DNA of 15,268 bases from an uncultured Oscillospiraceae bacterium (GCA_900754965.1 CAAEEO010000011.1:1-15268), one strand, 5' to 3'; counted from the stretch's first letter, positions 6,897 to 14,085 are shown. Notes: a model not told the origin generated them from the letters alone. A program made the numbers and translations.

Positions 6897-8606
6897 TTAC
6901 TCTTCGTGCACTCCGTGGGTGGGGTAATGAATGTGCAGATAGTGGTGGGCATTTCCCTGCATCAGTTCATCATAAATGTACTGCAGCGCAGGATTCTGCT
7001 GCGACATCCGCAGCTCACAGCGCTCATCCGCTTTGAACAGTGCCTCAAACCGCTCTTCTTTCCGGGCATTGTCCGCAGGCGGCTGACCGCCACCGCCGAT
7101 GCATCCATCCGGGCAGGCCATAATCTCAATGAAATCAAGCCTTTCCTCGCCGGATTCTACCCGGTCAATTAGCTTATCTGCGTTCCCCAGACCGTTGGCG
7201 ATGCCGATCCGCAATTTCAGATCCCCGGCCGACACTTCAAAGACACGGATGCCGTCCAAACCACGCACACCGCATTCTGCGATCGTCTGCAATGTATCCG
7301 GAGAGGCATCATCCAGTACACGGCGAATGACCGCCTCGGTCACACCGCCGGTGGCTCCAAAAATCACGCCCGCGCCGGTATACTCGCCCAGCGGACTATC
7401 CGGCTCAGAATCCGGCAACTTTGCAAAATCAATACCTGCCTCGCGGATCATTCTTCCCAGCTCCTGCGTGGTAAGAACCAGATCCACCAGCCGCTCGCCG
7501 TCCTTCTCCAGTTCAGGCCGCTGTGCCTCATATTTTTTTGCCGTGCAGGGCATAATTGCCACGGAATACACTTCCTGGCCCTGGAACTGGCGGCGAATCA
7601 GCGCCCCCAGCATCTCCATAGGACTGCCGCAAGTGGACACCTGAGGCATCAGATGGGGATATTTATGCTCCACATGCTGAATCCATCCCGGGCAGCAGGA
7701 GGTGAACATCGGCAATTTTGCACCGCTCTTCAGTTTTTCCATAAACTCTGCGGACTCTTCCATAATGGTCAAGTCTGCTGCGATATTCGTATCGTATACC
7801 ACATCACATCCCAAACGGCGCAATGCAGTGACCACTTTTCCGGTAACCGGCTCATTGGCAGGCAACCCGAACTGTTCCGCAAGACCCACACGGACGGAAG
7901 GTGCAAACTGCACCACGACCTTTCGGTTGGGGTCCTGGATCATGCGCCACATCTCCCGTGTCTGATTCTTTACAGTCAACGCGCCAGTGGGACACACCGC
8001 AACGCACTGGCCACAGCCCACACAGCTGGAGGTGGCGATATCATCATTATAACCGGGTGCAACATAGGTGCGTTTTCCACGGTAGCAGAAATCGATGGCG
8101 TGGATGCCCTGCACCTCATCACACATTCTCACGCAAAGGCCGCACAGAATGCACTTGCTGGCATCGCGCACAATGCAGGGAGAAGAATCATCAATGGGAA
8201 TGTCGGAATATTTTTTGGTGAATCGCTCCATGTCCACACCATAGCGCCGACAATACTCCTGTAATTTGCAGGTACCGCTCATTTCACAGGTGGCGCAATC
8301 TGTGCGATGGCTGCCCAACATCAACTGGAGGATCATTTTCCGGTATCTCTGGACACGGGGACTATTGGTTTTAATATTCAAGCCCGCCTTGGGTTTCATG
8401 GAGCAGGCAGAGTCAATGCGCCCCTTATCATCCTCCACGATACAGATGCGGCATCCGCCATAAATGGACAGATTCTCGCAGTAGCAAAGAGACGGAATAT
8501 CGATTCCGTTATGCCGTGCGACTTCCAAAACATTTCGTTCGCCCTGAATAGCGCATTCTACGTTATCAACGATCATGACTTTCGTCTGGTTAGTATCTTG
8601 AGACAT
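6897..8606 (-). CDS. hydA: [FeFe]-hydrogenase catalytic subunit (HydA/HndD type)
   Basis: A 569-residue catalytic subunit that interconverts H2 with protons and electrons. N-terminal clusters: [2Fe-2S] C41-x10-C52-x2-C55-x12-C68; His-ligated [4Fe-4S] H100-x3-C104-x2-C107-x5-C113; and two [4Fe-4S] sites, C152/155/158/162 and C195/198/201/205. H-cluster motifs: TSCCPGW (302-308), MPCTAKKYE (352-360) and MACPDGCIGGGG, giving ligands C305, C354, C498 and C502. Proton-path residues matching Clostridium CpI are kept: C304, E284, E287 and S324. The usual SxxKSPQQM loop reads STCGSPMEM, with Gly for Lys. The size fits HndD-like subunits without the extra C-terminal domain of Thermotoga HydA. GAGGTG precedes the ATG, and the gap after hydB is 16 bases. 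The maturases HydE, HydF and HydG are not in the window. Confidence 0.97.
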   Translation of the reverse strand: MSQDTNQTKVMIVDNVECAIQGERNVLEVARHNGIDIPSLCYCENLSIYGGCRICIVEDDKGRIDSACSMKPKAGLNIKTNSPRVQRYRKMILQLMLGSHRTDCATCEMSGTCKLQEYCRRYGVDMERFTKKYSDIPIDDSSPCIVRDASKCILCGLCVRMCDEVQGIHAIDFCYRGKRTYVAPGYNDDIATSSCVGCGQCVAVCPTGALTVKNQTREMWRMIQDPNRKVVVQFAPSVRVGLAEQFGLPANEPVTGKVVTALRRLGCDVVYDTNIAADLTIMEESAEFMEKLKSGAKLPMFTSCCPGWIQHVEHKYPHLMPQVSTCGSPMEMLGALIRRQFQGQEVYSVAIMPCTAKKYEAQRPELEKDGERLVDLVLTTQELGRMIREAGIDFAKLPDSEPDSPLGEYTGAGVIFGATGGVTEAVIRRVLDDASPDTLQTIAECGVRGLDGIRVFEVSAGDLKLRIGIANGLGNADKLIDRVESGEERLDFIEIMACPDGCIGGGGQPPADNARKEERFEALFKADERCELRMSQQNPALQYIYDELMQGNAHHYLHIHYPTHGVHEE

Positions 8607-8622
8607 TCTTCACACCTCGCAA

Positions 8623-10542
8623 TCAGTATTTCATGCTGGTCTTGGCATGGTCTTCCACATAGACAGCGCCCACCGGGCATCCATCCATACAGGCGCCGCA
8701 TTTGATACATTTTGTGGTATCGATGTGATGCGGATTCTGTGCCTTACCGGTAATTGCCTCCACCGGGCAGTTTCTGGCACATTTGGTACAACCGATACAA
8801 GCCGCCTGGTTGATGGCATAAACCTTCTGGCTCAGTTTTTGGCAAACACCGGCTGCACATTTTTTCTCCACGATGTGCTCTATGTATTCTCCGCGGAAAT
8901 TGGCAAGCGTCGAAAGAACCGGATTGGCAGCCGTTTTGCCTAGGCCGCACAGAGAGGATTTTTCCATCATTCTGGCAATTTCCTCCAGTTCATCCAAGTC
9001 CTCCATTGTTCCCTCGCCATCACAGATATCTTCCAGAATCTGTTTCATTCGGGCCGTACCCTCCCGGCAGGGGGTACATTTGCCGCAGGATTCCTTACAG
9101 ATGAAGTTCATAAAGAACCGAGCCGTATCCACCATGCAGGTGTTCTCATCCATAACGACCAGGCCACCGGAACCAATGATAGCCCCTACACTCTTCAAAC
9201 TGTCAAAATCCAACGGCAGATCCAAATGGTCGTTGGTCAGACAGCCGCCGGAAGGACCGCCGATTTGAACTGCTTTGAAGTTCTGGTAGTTCTTAATACC
9301 ACCGCCAATGCCGACAACCACTTCACGCAGCGTCGTTCCCATGGGAACTTCGATAATGCCCGTGTTGTTCACATTTCCGGTCAATGCGAAAGCCTTGGTA
9401 CCGGTGCTGCCGTCGGTTCCCACATCCTTGAACCAAAGAGCGCCGTTCTGAATGATATCCGGGATATTCGCAAAGGTCTCCACATTGTTCAGGCAGGTCG
9501 GTCTTCCATACAGACCCACATCTACCTGATGGTACAGTTTTGCTCTGGGCATACCGCGTCCGCCCTCGATAGAGTTGGTCATAGCAGAACCTTCTCCGCA
9601 GACAAACGCTCCTGCGCCCTGGTTAATTTGAATATGGAAGTTTACGCCGCTGCCCAGAATGTTGTCACCCAGCAGGCCCATCTCGGTTGCCTGTTCGATG
9701 GCTCTGGTCAGCCGGGAAACAGACAGCGGATACTCGGCACGCACATAGATGTATGCCTCTTCCGCGCCACAACCGATGCCGGCAATGATCATGCCTTCGA
9801 TCACCTTATGAGGATCGCCCTCCATTGTGGAGCCGTCCATAAATGCACCGGGGTCGCCCTCGTCGCCATTACAGACAATATACTTCACTTCGGCCGTTTT
9901 ATTGGCTGCCACTTGACTCCACTTTTTGCCCGTAGGAAATCCTGCGCCGCCGCGGCCGCGAATTCCGGATTCCACCACTTCGTTGACAACCTCTTCCGGG
10001 GTCATGTCAAACAGCGCCTTGACCGCAGCGGAATACCCTCCCACTGCAATGTAATCCTCGATAGACTCCGAGTCAATGTTGCCGCAGTGATCCAACGCAC
10101 GGCGGGTCTGTTTTGCATAGAAAGGAATTTCCTTCGGACTCTTGGCCAGAATACCGGCGTTCCGATAACCCAAGCGAGTAATAAACTCGTCATTCATGAT
10201 CGTGCGTTCCACAATCTCATTGACATCAGAAACCTGGACCTTGGTATATAGCCAATCTGCCGGCTCGATCTTCACCAAAGGACCCATTTCACAAAAACCG
10301 ATGCAGCCGGTTTTTTTCACATTGACGCTTTCACGCTCCGGCTCTTCCATCAATTCCACAACGCATTTTAAGCCGTGGGCCTCCACTGCCGTCTTCATGG
10401 CCTCATACAGTTTCAGAGAACCACTGGATACGCAGCCATTTCCACAGCAGACCAGAATTTTCTTGCCGGTGCTGTTCTGGATCTGCTGACATTTTTCCTG
10501 GTACTCCTGAAATTCAACACGGTTATTGAGTCTTGTTCTCAT
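8623..10542 (-). CDS. hydB: NuoF-like NAD(P)H/FMN subunit of the [FeFe]-hydrogenase (HydB/HndC type)
   Basis: A 639-residue flavin subunit that exchanges electrons between NAD(P)(H) and the hydrogenase. Domains: an N-terminal thioredoxin-like [2Fe-2S] part (Cys 32/33, 37, 80, 84); a NuoF core with FMN motif GRGGAGFPTGKKW (196-208); a nucleotide region NGDEGDPGAFMD; a [4Fe-4S] site C486-x2-C489-x2-C492 plus C532; and a C-terminal twin ferredoxin (C582/585/588/592 and C612/615/618/622). The family motif CGEET reads CGEGS at 315-319, which may affect cofactor choice. Its ATG overlaps the hydC stop as ATGA, with AAGGAG upstream, so translation is coupled. HydABC enzymes of this build are known to couple NADH and ferredoxin oxidation to H2 formation. 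Bifurcation here is inferred, not shown. Confidence 0.95.
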   Translation of the reverse strand: MRTRLNNRVEFQEYQEKCQQIQNSTGKKILVCCGNGCVSSGSLKLYEAMKTAVEAHGLKCVVELMEEPERESVNVKKTGCIGFCEMGPLVKIEPADWLYTKVQVSDVNEIVERTIMNDEFITRLGYRNAGILAKSPKEIPFYAKQTRRALDHCGNIDSESIEDYIAVGGYSAAVKALFDMTPEEVVNEVVESGIRGRGGAGFPTGKKWSQVAANKTAEVKYIVCNGDEGDPGAFMDGSTMEGDPHKVIEGMIIAGIGCGAEEAYIYVRAEYPLSVSRLTRAIEQATEMGLLGDNILGSGVNFHIQINQGAGAFVCGEGSAMTNSIEGGRGMPRAKLYHQVDVGLYGRPTCLNNVETFANIPDIIQNGALWFKDVGTDGSTGTKAFALTGNVNNTGIIEVPMGTTLREVVVGIGGGIKNYQNFKAVQIGGPSGGCLTNDHLDLPLDFDSLKSVGAIIGSGGLVVMDENTCMVDTARFFMNFICKESCGKCTPCREGTARMKQILEDICDGEGTMEDLDELEEIARMMEKSSLCGLGKTAANPVLSTLANFRGEYIEHIVEKKCAAGVCQKLSQKVYAINQAACIGCTKCARNCPVEAITGKAQNPHHIDTTKCIKCGACMDGCPVGAVYVEDHAKTSMKY

Positions 10543-11021
10543 GTCACATTCTCCTTCGCTTTCAGATCGGCAATCAATTCCATCGCTTTTTCCGGTGTCA
10601 TTTTGGAATGGACTTCATCATTGACAACAACCACAGGGGACAGTCCGCAGGCACCCAGGCAGGAGACGATCTCCACAGTAAACAGACCATCCTCCGTTGT
10701 CGGCTTTCCTTCACTCAATCCCGTTGCATCATAAACTGCCTGGAGCACATTGACGGATTTTCTCACATGACAGGCCGTTCCACGGCAAACTTTGATGACA
10801 TACTTTCCCTTGGCATCCATCGAAAAGTTTTCGTAAAAAGTGGCCACACCGAAGATCTTCGCCATGCTGATTCCCAGTTTCTCAGCAATATATTCCAGCG
10901 CTTGCTGAGGCAGATACCGGTACTCTTCCTGAACAGCCTGCATGATTCCGATAATGTTGCCCTTATCGTAATGATACCGTCCAAGAATCTCGTCGATGAG
11001 ATCAAAATCGACTTTAATCAT
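10539..11021 (-). CDS. hydC: NuoE-like [2Fe-2S] subunit of the [FeFe]-hydrogenase (HydC/HndA type)
   Basis: A 160-residue thioredoxin-like ferredoxin subunit, the first gene of the hydrogenase operon. The N-terminal helical part (IIGIMQAVQEEYRYLP, then IAEKLGISMAKIFGVATFY) is the classic NuoE start. The [2Fe-2S] ligands are C79-x4-C84 and C121-x3-C125 (CRGTAC and CLGAC). The length matches HydC/NuoE proteins (about 155-165). The start ATG has AAAGGAAG upstream, and the stop overlaps the hydB start by four bases. It would relay electrons next to the HydB flavin in the cytoplasmic HydABC complex. An extended -10 promoter lies about 50 bases upstream. Confidence 0.95.
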   Translation of the reverse strand: MIKVDFDLIDEILGRYHYDKGNIIGIMQAVQEEYRYLPQQALEYIAEKLGISMAKIFGVATFYENFSMDAKGKYVIKVCRGTACHVRKSVNVLQAVYDATGLSEGKPTTEDGLFTVEIVSCLGACGLSPVVVVNDEVHSKMTPEKAMELIADLKAKENVT

Positions 11022-11071
11022 ACTTGTTTCTTCCTTTCTGTTTTTCCTACCTTACTTCAAAATTGCACAAT

Positions 11072-11080
11072 ATTATACCA
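11072..11080 (-). promoter_or_regulatory. Extended -10 promoter of the hydCBA operon
   Basis: The minus strand reads TGGTATAAT, a perfect extended -10. Transcription would start near 11065, about 44 bases before hydC. No convincing -35 lies 17 bases upstream, which is common for extended -10 promoters. ATTG-CA-CAAT (11062-11071), a short dyad, sits at the expected start site. Confidence 0.65.
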
Positions 11081-11123
11081 TTTATATAAGGTAATACTAT
11101 CATTTATCCACATAGATTGCAAG

Positions 11124-11137
11124 AAAATGTACATTTT
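11124..11137. promoter_or_regulatory. 14-bp perfect palindrome, possible operator
   Basis: AAAATGTACATTTT is its own reverse complement. It lies in the shared control region, five bases from the Rex-like site and about 50 bases upstream of the hyd -10. Such a symmetric site suits a dimeric regulator; which one is unknown. Confidence 0.45.
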
Positions 11138-11141
11138 TTGC

Positions 11142-11159
11142 TGATTAATATTTTAACAA
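11142..11159. promoter_or_regulatory. Rex-like operator (NADH/NAD+ redox sensor site)
   Basis: TGATTAA-TATT-TTAACAA fits the clostridial Rex consensus TTGTTAA-N4-TTAACAA. The right half is perfect and the left half matches five of seven bases. Rex is known to control hydrogenase and fermentation genes in Clostridia. The site lies between the two divergent operons, roughly 85 bases upstream of the proposed hyd start, and nearer to the possible second hyd promoter. AT-rich DNA makes chance matches easier. Confidence 0.45.
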
Positions 11160-11233
11160 CGCACTTACATGTGCACTTTTTGGGGATTCCATTATTTTTT
11201 GGCAGCTATCCTGTAATTTGTGAAAAAATTTGC

Positions 11234-11262
11234 TTGATTTGCACACAAATCTATGCAATAAT
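11234..11262 (+). promoter_or_regulatory. Promoter of the TM1266-ABC transporter operon
   Basis: TTGATT (11234-11239), a 17-base spacer and AATAAT (11257-11262) match the sigma-A consensus in four and five of six positions. Transcription would start near 11269, giving a leader of about 150 bases before the GTG at 11423. A perfect inverted repeat fills the spacer. Confidence 0.55.
11236..11251. promoter_or_regulatory. Inverted repeat inside the TM1266-ABC promoter, candidate operator
   Basis: GATTTG-CACA-CAAATC is a perfect dyad with six-base arms. It overlaps the end of the -35 element and most of the spacer, so a protein bound here would be expected to block RNA polymerase. The regulator is not known. 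Confidence 0.5.
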
Positions 11263-11370
11263 AAAACTACTGAGTCGCAAGTATCTCTTCCGGCAAAGTG
11301 CGTTTTTTCCCATCTGACACCGAATATTCCATGAGGTGAAAGGTCTGCACCAGTAAAATATACTATGGTA

Positions 11371-11407
11371 CGGCCTACCTGTTCGGGGTATGGCCGATTT
11401 TTGTTTT
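11371..11407 (+). terminator. Leader intrinsic terminator (attenuator) before the TM1266 gene
   Basis: CGGCCTACCT (11371-11380) pairs with GGGTATGGCCG (11386-11396), with one bulged T and a five-base loop. The tail is ATTTTTGTTTT. The T-run ends at 11407 and the AGGAGG ribosome site begins at 11408. Because it lies downstream of the proposed promoter, it could act as an attenuator. Alternatively it could shield the operon from other transcription. GGTA (11367-11370) could instead pair with TACC (11376-11379), which would break the terminator stem, but that alternative is only four pairs. Confidence 0.65.
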
Positions 11408-11422
11408 AGGAGGTGGTTCATT

Positions 11423-11692
11423 GTGGAATTGCGAATTGCTGCGCTCACCATCATTGTGGAGCAGCGCGACTCTGTCCAGGCACTCAACACGACGCTCCAT
11501 GCATTCAGCGAATATATCATCGGACGTTTCGGTCTTCCTTACCGCGAACGCGGCGTGAATATCATTTGCGTGGTGCTGGAAGCGCCGCAGGATCAGATCA
11601 ACGCACTCACCGGAAAAATCGGTCGGCTCCCTGGAGTCTCCGCCAAAGCGACTTATTCCAATATCATTACAAAATTGGAGGATGAATCATGA
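11423..11692 (+). CDS. TM1266-family iron-only hydrogenase system regulator (ACT-like fold)
   Basis: An 89-residue protein of the family represented by Thermotoga TM1266, named 'putative iron-only hydrogenase system regulator' because it is often near [FeFe]-hydrogenase genes. Signature parts are 'LTIIVEQRDSVQALN' at the start, 'YIIGRFGLPYRERGVNIICVVLEA' in the middle and 'ALTGKIGRLPGVSAKATYS' near the end, with the regular alternation of an ACT/ferredoxin-like fold. The start is GTG 11423, nine bases after AGGAGG (11408-11413); an in-frame ATG at 11390 lies within the terminator stem and is unlikely. The stop overlaps the next start as ATGA, so it is coupled to the ABC importer. What it senses and whether it binds DNA are not established. 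Confidence 0.85.
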   Translation: MELRIAALTIIVEQRDSVQALNTTLHAFSEYIIGRFGLPYRERGVNIICVVLEAPQDQINALTGKIGRLPGVSAKATYSNIITKLEDES

Positions 11693-12720
11693 AAAAACAT
11701 TGGAAACAACTCCTTTCCCTGTGCCTGAGCGCAGCATTGCTTTGCTCCCTTGCCGCCTGCGGAAATCAGGCCGCAACGGAAACGCCATCTCCTTCCCCAG
11801 AACAGGAATCCCCCGTGGTCGATACTGAAGTACCGGTCAATGTGATGGTCCTGAACGGTACCACCGGTTTTGGCATGGCAAAGCTGATCACGGATGCTGC
11901 CGCCGGAGATGTCGGCCTGAACTATCAGTTTTCCGTAGAAACTGATCCCACCAATGTCACGGGCGCACTGATCAACGGCACTGCGGACATTGCCGCTCTG
12001 CCCACAAATGCAGCCTCCGTCGTTTATAATAAGACCCAGGGAGAAGTACAGGTACTGGCACTGAACACTCTGGGCGTCCTGTACTTGATGACAGACGGAT
12101 CTGTCACTGTCGATTCTTTTGAAAACCTGAAGGGGCAGACAGTCTATGTTCCCGCCCAGAATCCTACATTCATTTTCCAGTACCTGTGCGAACAGAACGG
12201 TCTGAAAGTTGGAGAAGATGTGTTCATCGATAACACATATGCACAGCCTACTGATCTCCGGACTGCACTGGCCGCCGGTGAGGTCTCTTTGGCCGTACTG
12301 CCGGAGCCTATGGTCACCATTGCCAAAAGCGGCAATGACGCGCTGGTCACTGCAATGGATCTGACCGAAGAATGGGAAAAAGTTTCTCTGGAGAACTCCC
12401 TTGTCCAAGGATGCGTGGTTGTCCGCAAAGAATTCGCCCAGGCACACCCCGCCGAAGTCGCTAAATTTCTGGAAGACTACGGCGCGTCCCTCGCATTCCT
12501 GGAGGGGGATGCCGAGATTGTCGGGACAGCCATCGAACAGTCTGGAGTATTTGCCAAGGGTGCTGTTGCTGTGAAAGCATTGCCTAACTGCAACATTTGT
12601 TTTTTGACCGGAGAAGATATGAAGTCATCCATGTCCGCATTCCTGGAAATCATGATGGAACAGGCCCCCGTGTCTATCGGCGGTGCGCTGCCAGGAGATG
12701 ATTTCTACTTTATCGGCTGA
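11689..12720 (+). CDS. ABC transporter substrate-binding lipoprotein (SsuA/NMT1-like class)
   Basis: A 343-residue secreted lipoprotein. Residues 1-24 form a lipoprotein signal: KKHWK, a hydrophobic core, then lipobox L21-A-A-C24. A Pro/Ser/Glu-rich linker follows (about 28-47). The mature part resembles solute receptors of the sulfonate/nitrate/taurine/thiamine-precursor type: 'VNVMVLNGTTGFGMAKLI' at the start, 'GTADIAALPTNAA' for the first lobe, 'FENLKGQTVYVPAQNPTFIFQYLC' at the hinge and 'AALAAGEVSLAVLPEPMV' in the second lobe. It would catch a small ligand outside the membrane and pass it to the permease. GGAGG lies just upstream, and ATGA overlaps the TM1266 stop. The ligand is unknown; linkage to hydrogenase control suggests something tied to redox or metal use, but that is speculation. 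Confidence 0.85.
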   Translation: MKKHWKQLLSLCLSAALLCSLAACGNQAATETPSPSPEQESPVVDTEVPVNVMVLNGTTGFGMAKLITDAAAGDVGLNYQFSVETDPTNVTGALINGTADIAALPTNAASVVYNKTQGEVQVLALNTLGVLYLMTDGSVTVDSFENLKGQTVYVPAQNPTFIFQYLCEQNGLKVGEDVFIDNTYAQPTDLRTALAAGEVSLAVLPEPMVTIAKSGNDALVTAMDLTEEWEKVSLENSLVQGCVVVRKEFAQAHPAEVAKFLEDYGASLAFLEGDAEIVGTAIEQSGVFAKGAVAVKALPNCNICFLTGEDMKSSMSAFLEIMMEQAPVSIGGALPGDDFYFIG

Positions 12721-12721
12721 T

Positions 12722-13486
12722 ATGCATGTCCGAACCATTTGCAAACGCAGCCTGATCCTGTTGTTCTGGCTCGGTGTATGGTGGGGTGTTTCGGCATGGG
12801 TCGGCAAGGAACTGCTCTTCCCTGCCCCACCCCTCGTATTTGCGCGTCTATGGCAGTTATTACAGGAAATCAGCTTTTGGAAAATCATCCTGCTCTCGGT
12901 ATTCCGTATCTTCACCGGTATTTTTTGCTCCGTCTTCATCGGCTGTGCGCTTGCGGCTTTGACCAGTCGGTTTTCTCTGTTGGATGCACTGTTGTCTCCC
13001 GTGCTGACTGTGATCAAATCCACCCCCGTGGTTTCCTTTATTCTCCTGATGCTCCTTTGGATCGGGCGGGACACCGTCCCTGCTGTGATCGCCGGAATGA
13101 TGGTTTTGCCGATCATTTGGAGCAATCTCTGTGCCGGCGTGCGCAATCGCGACCCGGATCTGTTGGAGATGGCCACTGTATATCGGCTTTCCCCATTCAC
13201 CCGCTTTCGCCGCATCACACTCCCATCCGTTCTGCCTTATTTTCTTTCTGCGATTCAGTCTGCCATCGGAATCGGTTGGAAAGCCGGGATCGCGGCGGAA
13301 GTTTTGACCGTCCCAAAAGATTCCATCGGAAAAATGATCTACGAGTCTAAGCTGCTGTTTGAAACCACGGATCTGTTTGCCTGGACATTGGCCTCTATCC
13401 TTCTGAGCCTGCTCATCGAACAGGGTCTGACGAAAGGCTTGATGAAAATGAACCGGAATCCCGTTCAGGAAGGCGGTGGGGCATGA
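12722..13486 (+). CDS. ABC transporter permease (SsuC/TauC/ThiX-like)
   Basis: A 254-residue BPD_transp_1-type inner-membrane permease. The first membrane segment is at about 9-30 (LILLFWLGVWWGVSAWVG), with further segments around IILLSVFRIFTGIFCSVFIGCALAAL, TPVVSFILLMLLWIG and AVIAGMMVLPIIW, and a last one near the C-terminus (LASILLSLLIEQG). The ATPase-coupling EAA loop is seen as GIAAEVLTVPKDSIGKMI. The ATG at 12722 begins one base after the SBP stop, consistent with coupled translation. A longer frame from GTG 12683, overlapping the SBP gene, has no better ribosome site. The family normally forms a homodimer and imports sulfonates, nitrate or vitamin precursors. The substrate here is unknown. 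Confidence 0.85.
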   Translation: MHVRTICKRSLILLFWLGVWWGVSAWVGKELLFPAPPLVFARLWQLLQEISFWKIILLSVFRIFTGIFCSVFIGCALAALTSRFSLLDALLSPVLTVIKSTPVVSFILLMLLWIGRDTVPAVIAGMMVLPIIWSNLCAGVRNRDPDLLEMATVYRLSPFTRFRRITLPSVLPYFLSAIQSAIGIGWKAGIAAEVLTVPKDSIGKMIYESKLLFETTDLFAWTLASILLSLLIEQGLTKGLMKMNRNPVQEGGGA

Positions 13487-14085
13487 ATTTGCTCGAAGTC
13501 AAAAATGTCAGTCTCCGATTCGGACAGGAAACCGTTTTGGAGCACTGCAATTTCCAGCTGCAGGCCGGAGAACATGTGGCTCTGATGGGTCCCTCCGGCA
13601 GCGGAAAGAGTTCTTTTCTAAAAGTGATTTCCGGTTTGTATCCCCCCACTTCCGGAACGGTTCATCTCCATGCAGAACGCATTTCCTACCTGTTTCAGGA
13701 ACCCAGACTGCTGCCGTGGCTGACCGCAGAGGAAAATGTGAATCTGGTGCTCTCTGACCGGAAGGACCCTCTGGAACTTGCCCGCCACTGGCTGTATGAA
13801 GTGGGACTATCCCAGTCCCTCAAAAAATACCCGGCTCAGCTCTCCGGTGGGATGCGGCAGCGGGTCGCCCTGGCCAGAGCCTTAGCATACGATGGGCAGC
13901 TCCTGCTTTTGGACGAACCGCTGTCCGCTCTGGATCAAGAGCTGGCAGAGGACTTGATCACATTACTGATTCAGCATACCAAACAGAAAGGGGTCATTTT
14001 TGTGACCCACGCGCCGGAACAAGCAAAAAAAGCCGCCGATCAAATCTATCTGCTGCAAAACAAAACGCTGAAACCACTTCCTTGA
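13483..14085 (+). CDS. ABC transporter ATP-binding protein (SsuB/TauB-like)
   Basis: A 200-residue cytoplasmic ATPase that drives the importer. All nucleotide-binding motifs are intact: Walker A GPSGSGKSS, Q-loop FQEPRLLPWLT (the 'PW' form is usual in the SsuB/TauB/ThiZ group), signature LSGGMRQR, Walker B LLLLDEPLSALD and switch His in VTHAPEQ. It is shorter than many relatives (about 240-260) because the C-terminal extension is almost absent. The start overlaps the permease stop as ATGA. The final codons lie inside the terminator stem. With the lipoprotein and permease it makes a complete importer. Confidence 0.92.
   Translation: MNLLEVKNVSLRFGQETVLEHCNFQLQAGEHVALMGPSGSGKSSFLKVISGLYPPTSGTVHLHAERISYLFQEPRLLPWLTAEENVNLVLSDRKDPLELARHWLYEVGLSQSLKKYPAQLSGGMRQRVALARALAYDGQLLLLDEPLSALDQELAEDLITLLIQHTKQKGVIFVTHAPEQAKKAADQIYLLQNKTLKPLP

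Larger units (their letters stand above)
11022..11422. other. AT-rich divergent control region between hydCBA and the TM1266-ABC operon
   Basis: A 401-bp non-coding spacer, clearly richer in A/T than the genes. From left to right it holds the hyd extended -10 (11072-11080), a possible second hyd promoter on the minus strand (TTGCAA 11117-11122, 17 bases, TAGTAT 11094-11099), a 14-bp palindrome, a Rex-like site, a plus-strand promoter containing an inverted repeat, and a leader with an intrinsic terminator just before the first plus-strand gene. No reading frame in it has a ribosome site and family resemblance. Confidence 0.75.

Noticed and set aside
6897..8606. Loss of the lysine that binds the H-cluster cyanide
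   Set aside because: That lysine lies in the MPCxxK motif and is present (MPCTAK, K357). The substituted lysine is the one in the separate SxxKSPQQM loop.
9226..10251. Plus-strand open frame of about 341 codons inside hydB
   Set aside because: It is antisense to conserved HydB motifs and shows no recognisable domain.
11218..11235. TTGTGAA half-site resembling the Bacillus Rex operator
   Set aside because: The second half matches only about three of seven positions, so there is no real dyad.
11276..11308. Second terminator in the leader (CGCA...TGCG followed by six T)
   Set aside because: The stem is only four pairs with a 19-base loop, too weak to propose.
11362..11380. Sequence TGGTACGGCC resembling a T-box antiterminator core
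   Set aside because: The leader is too short, no specifier stem or AG-bulge is seen, and the downstream genes are not amino acid related.
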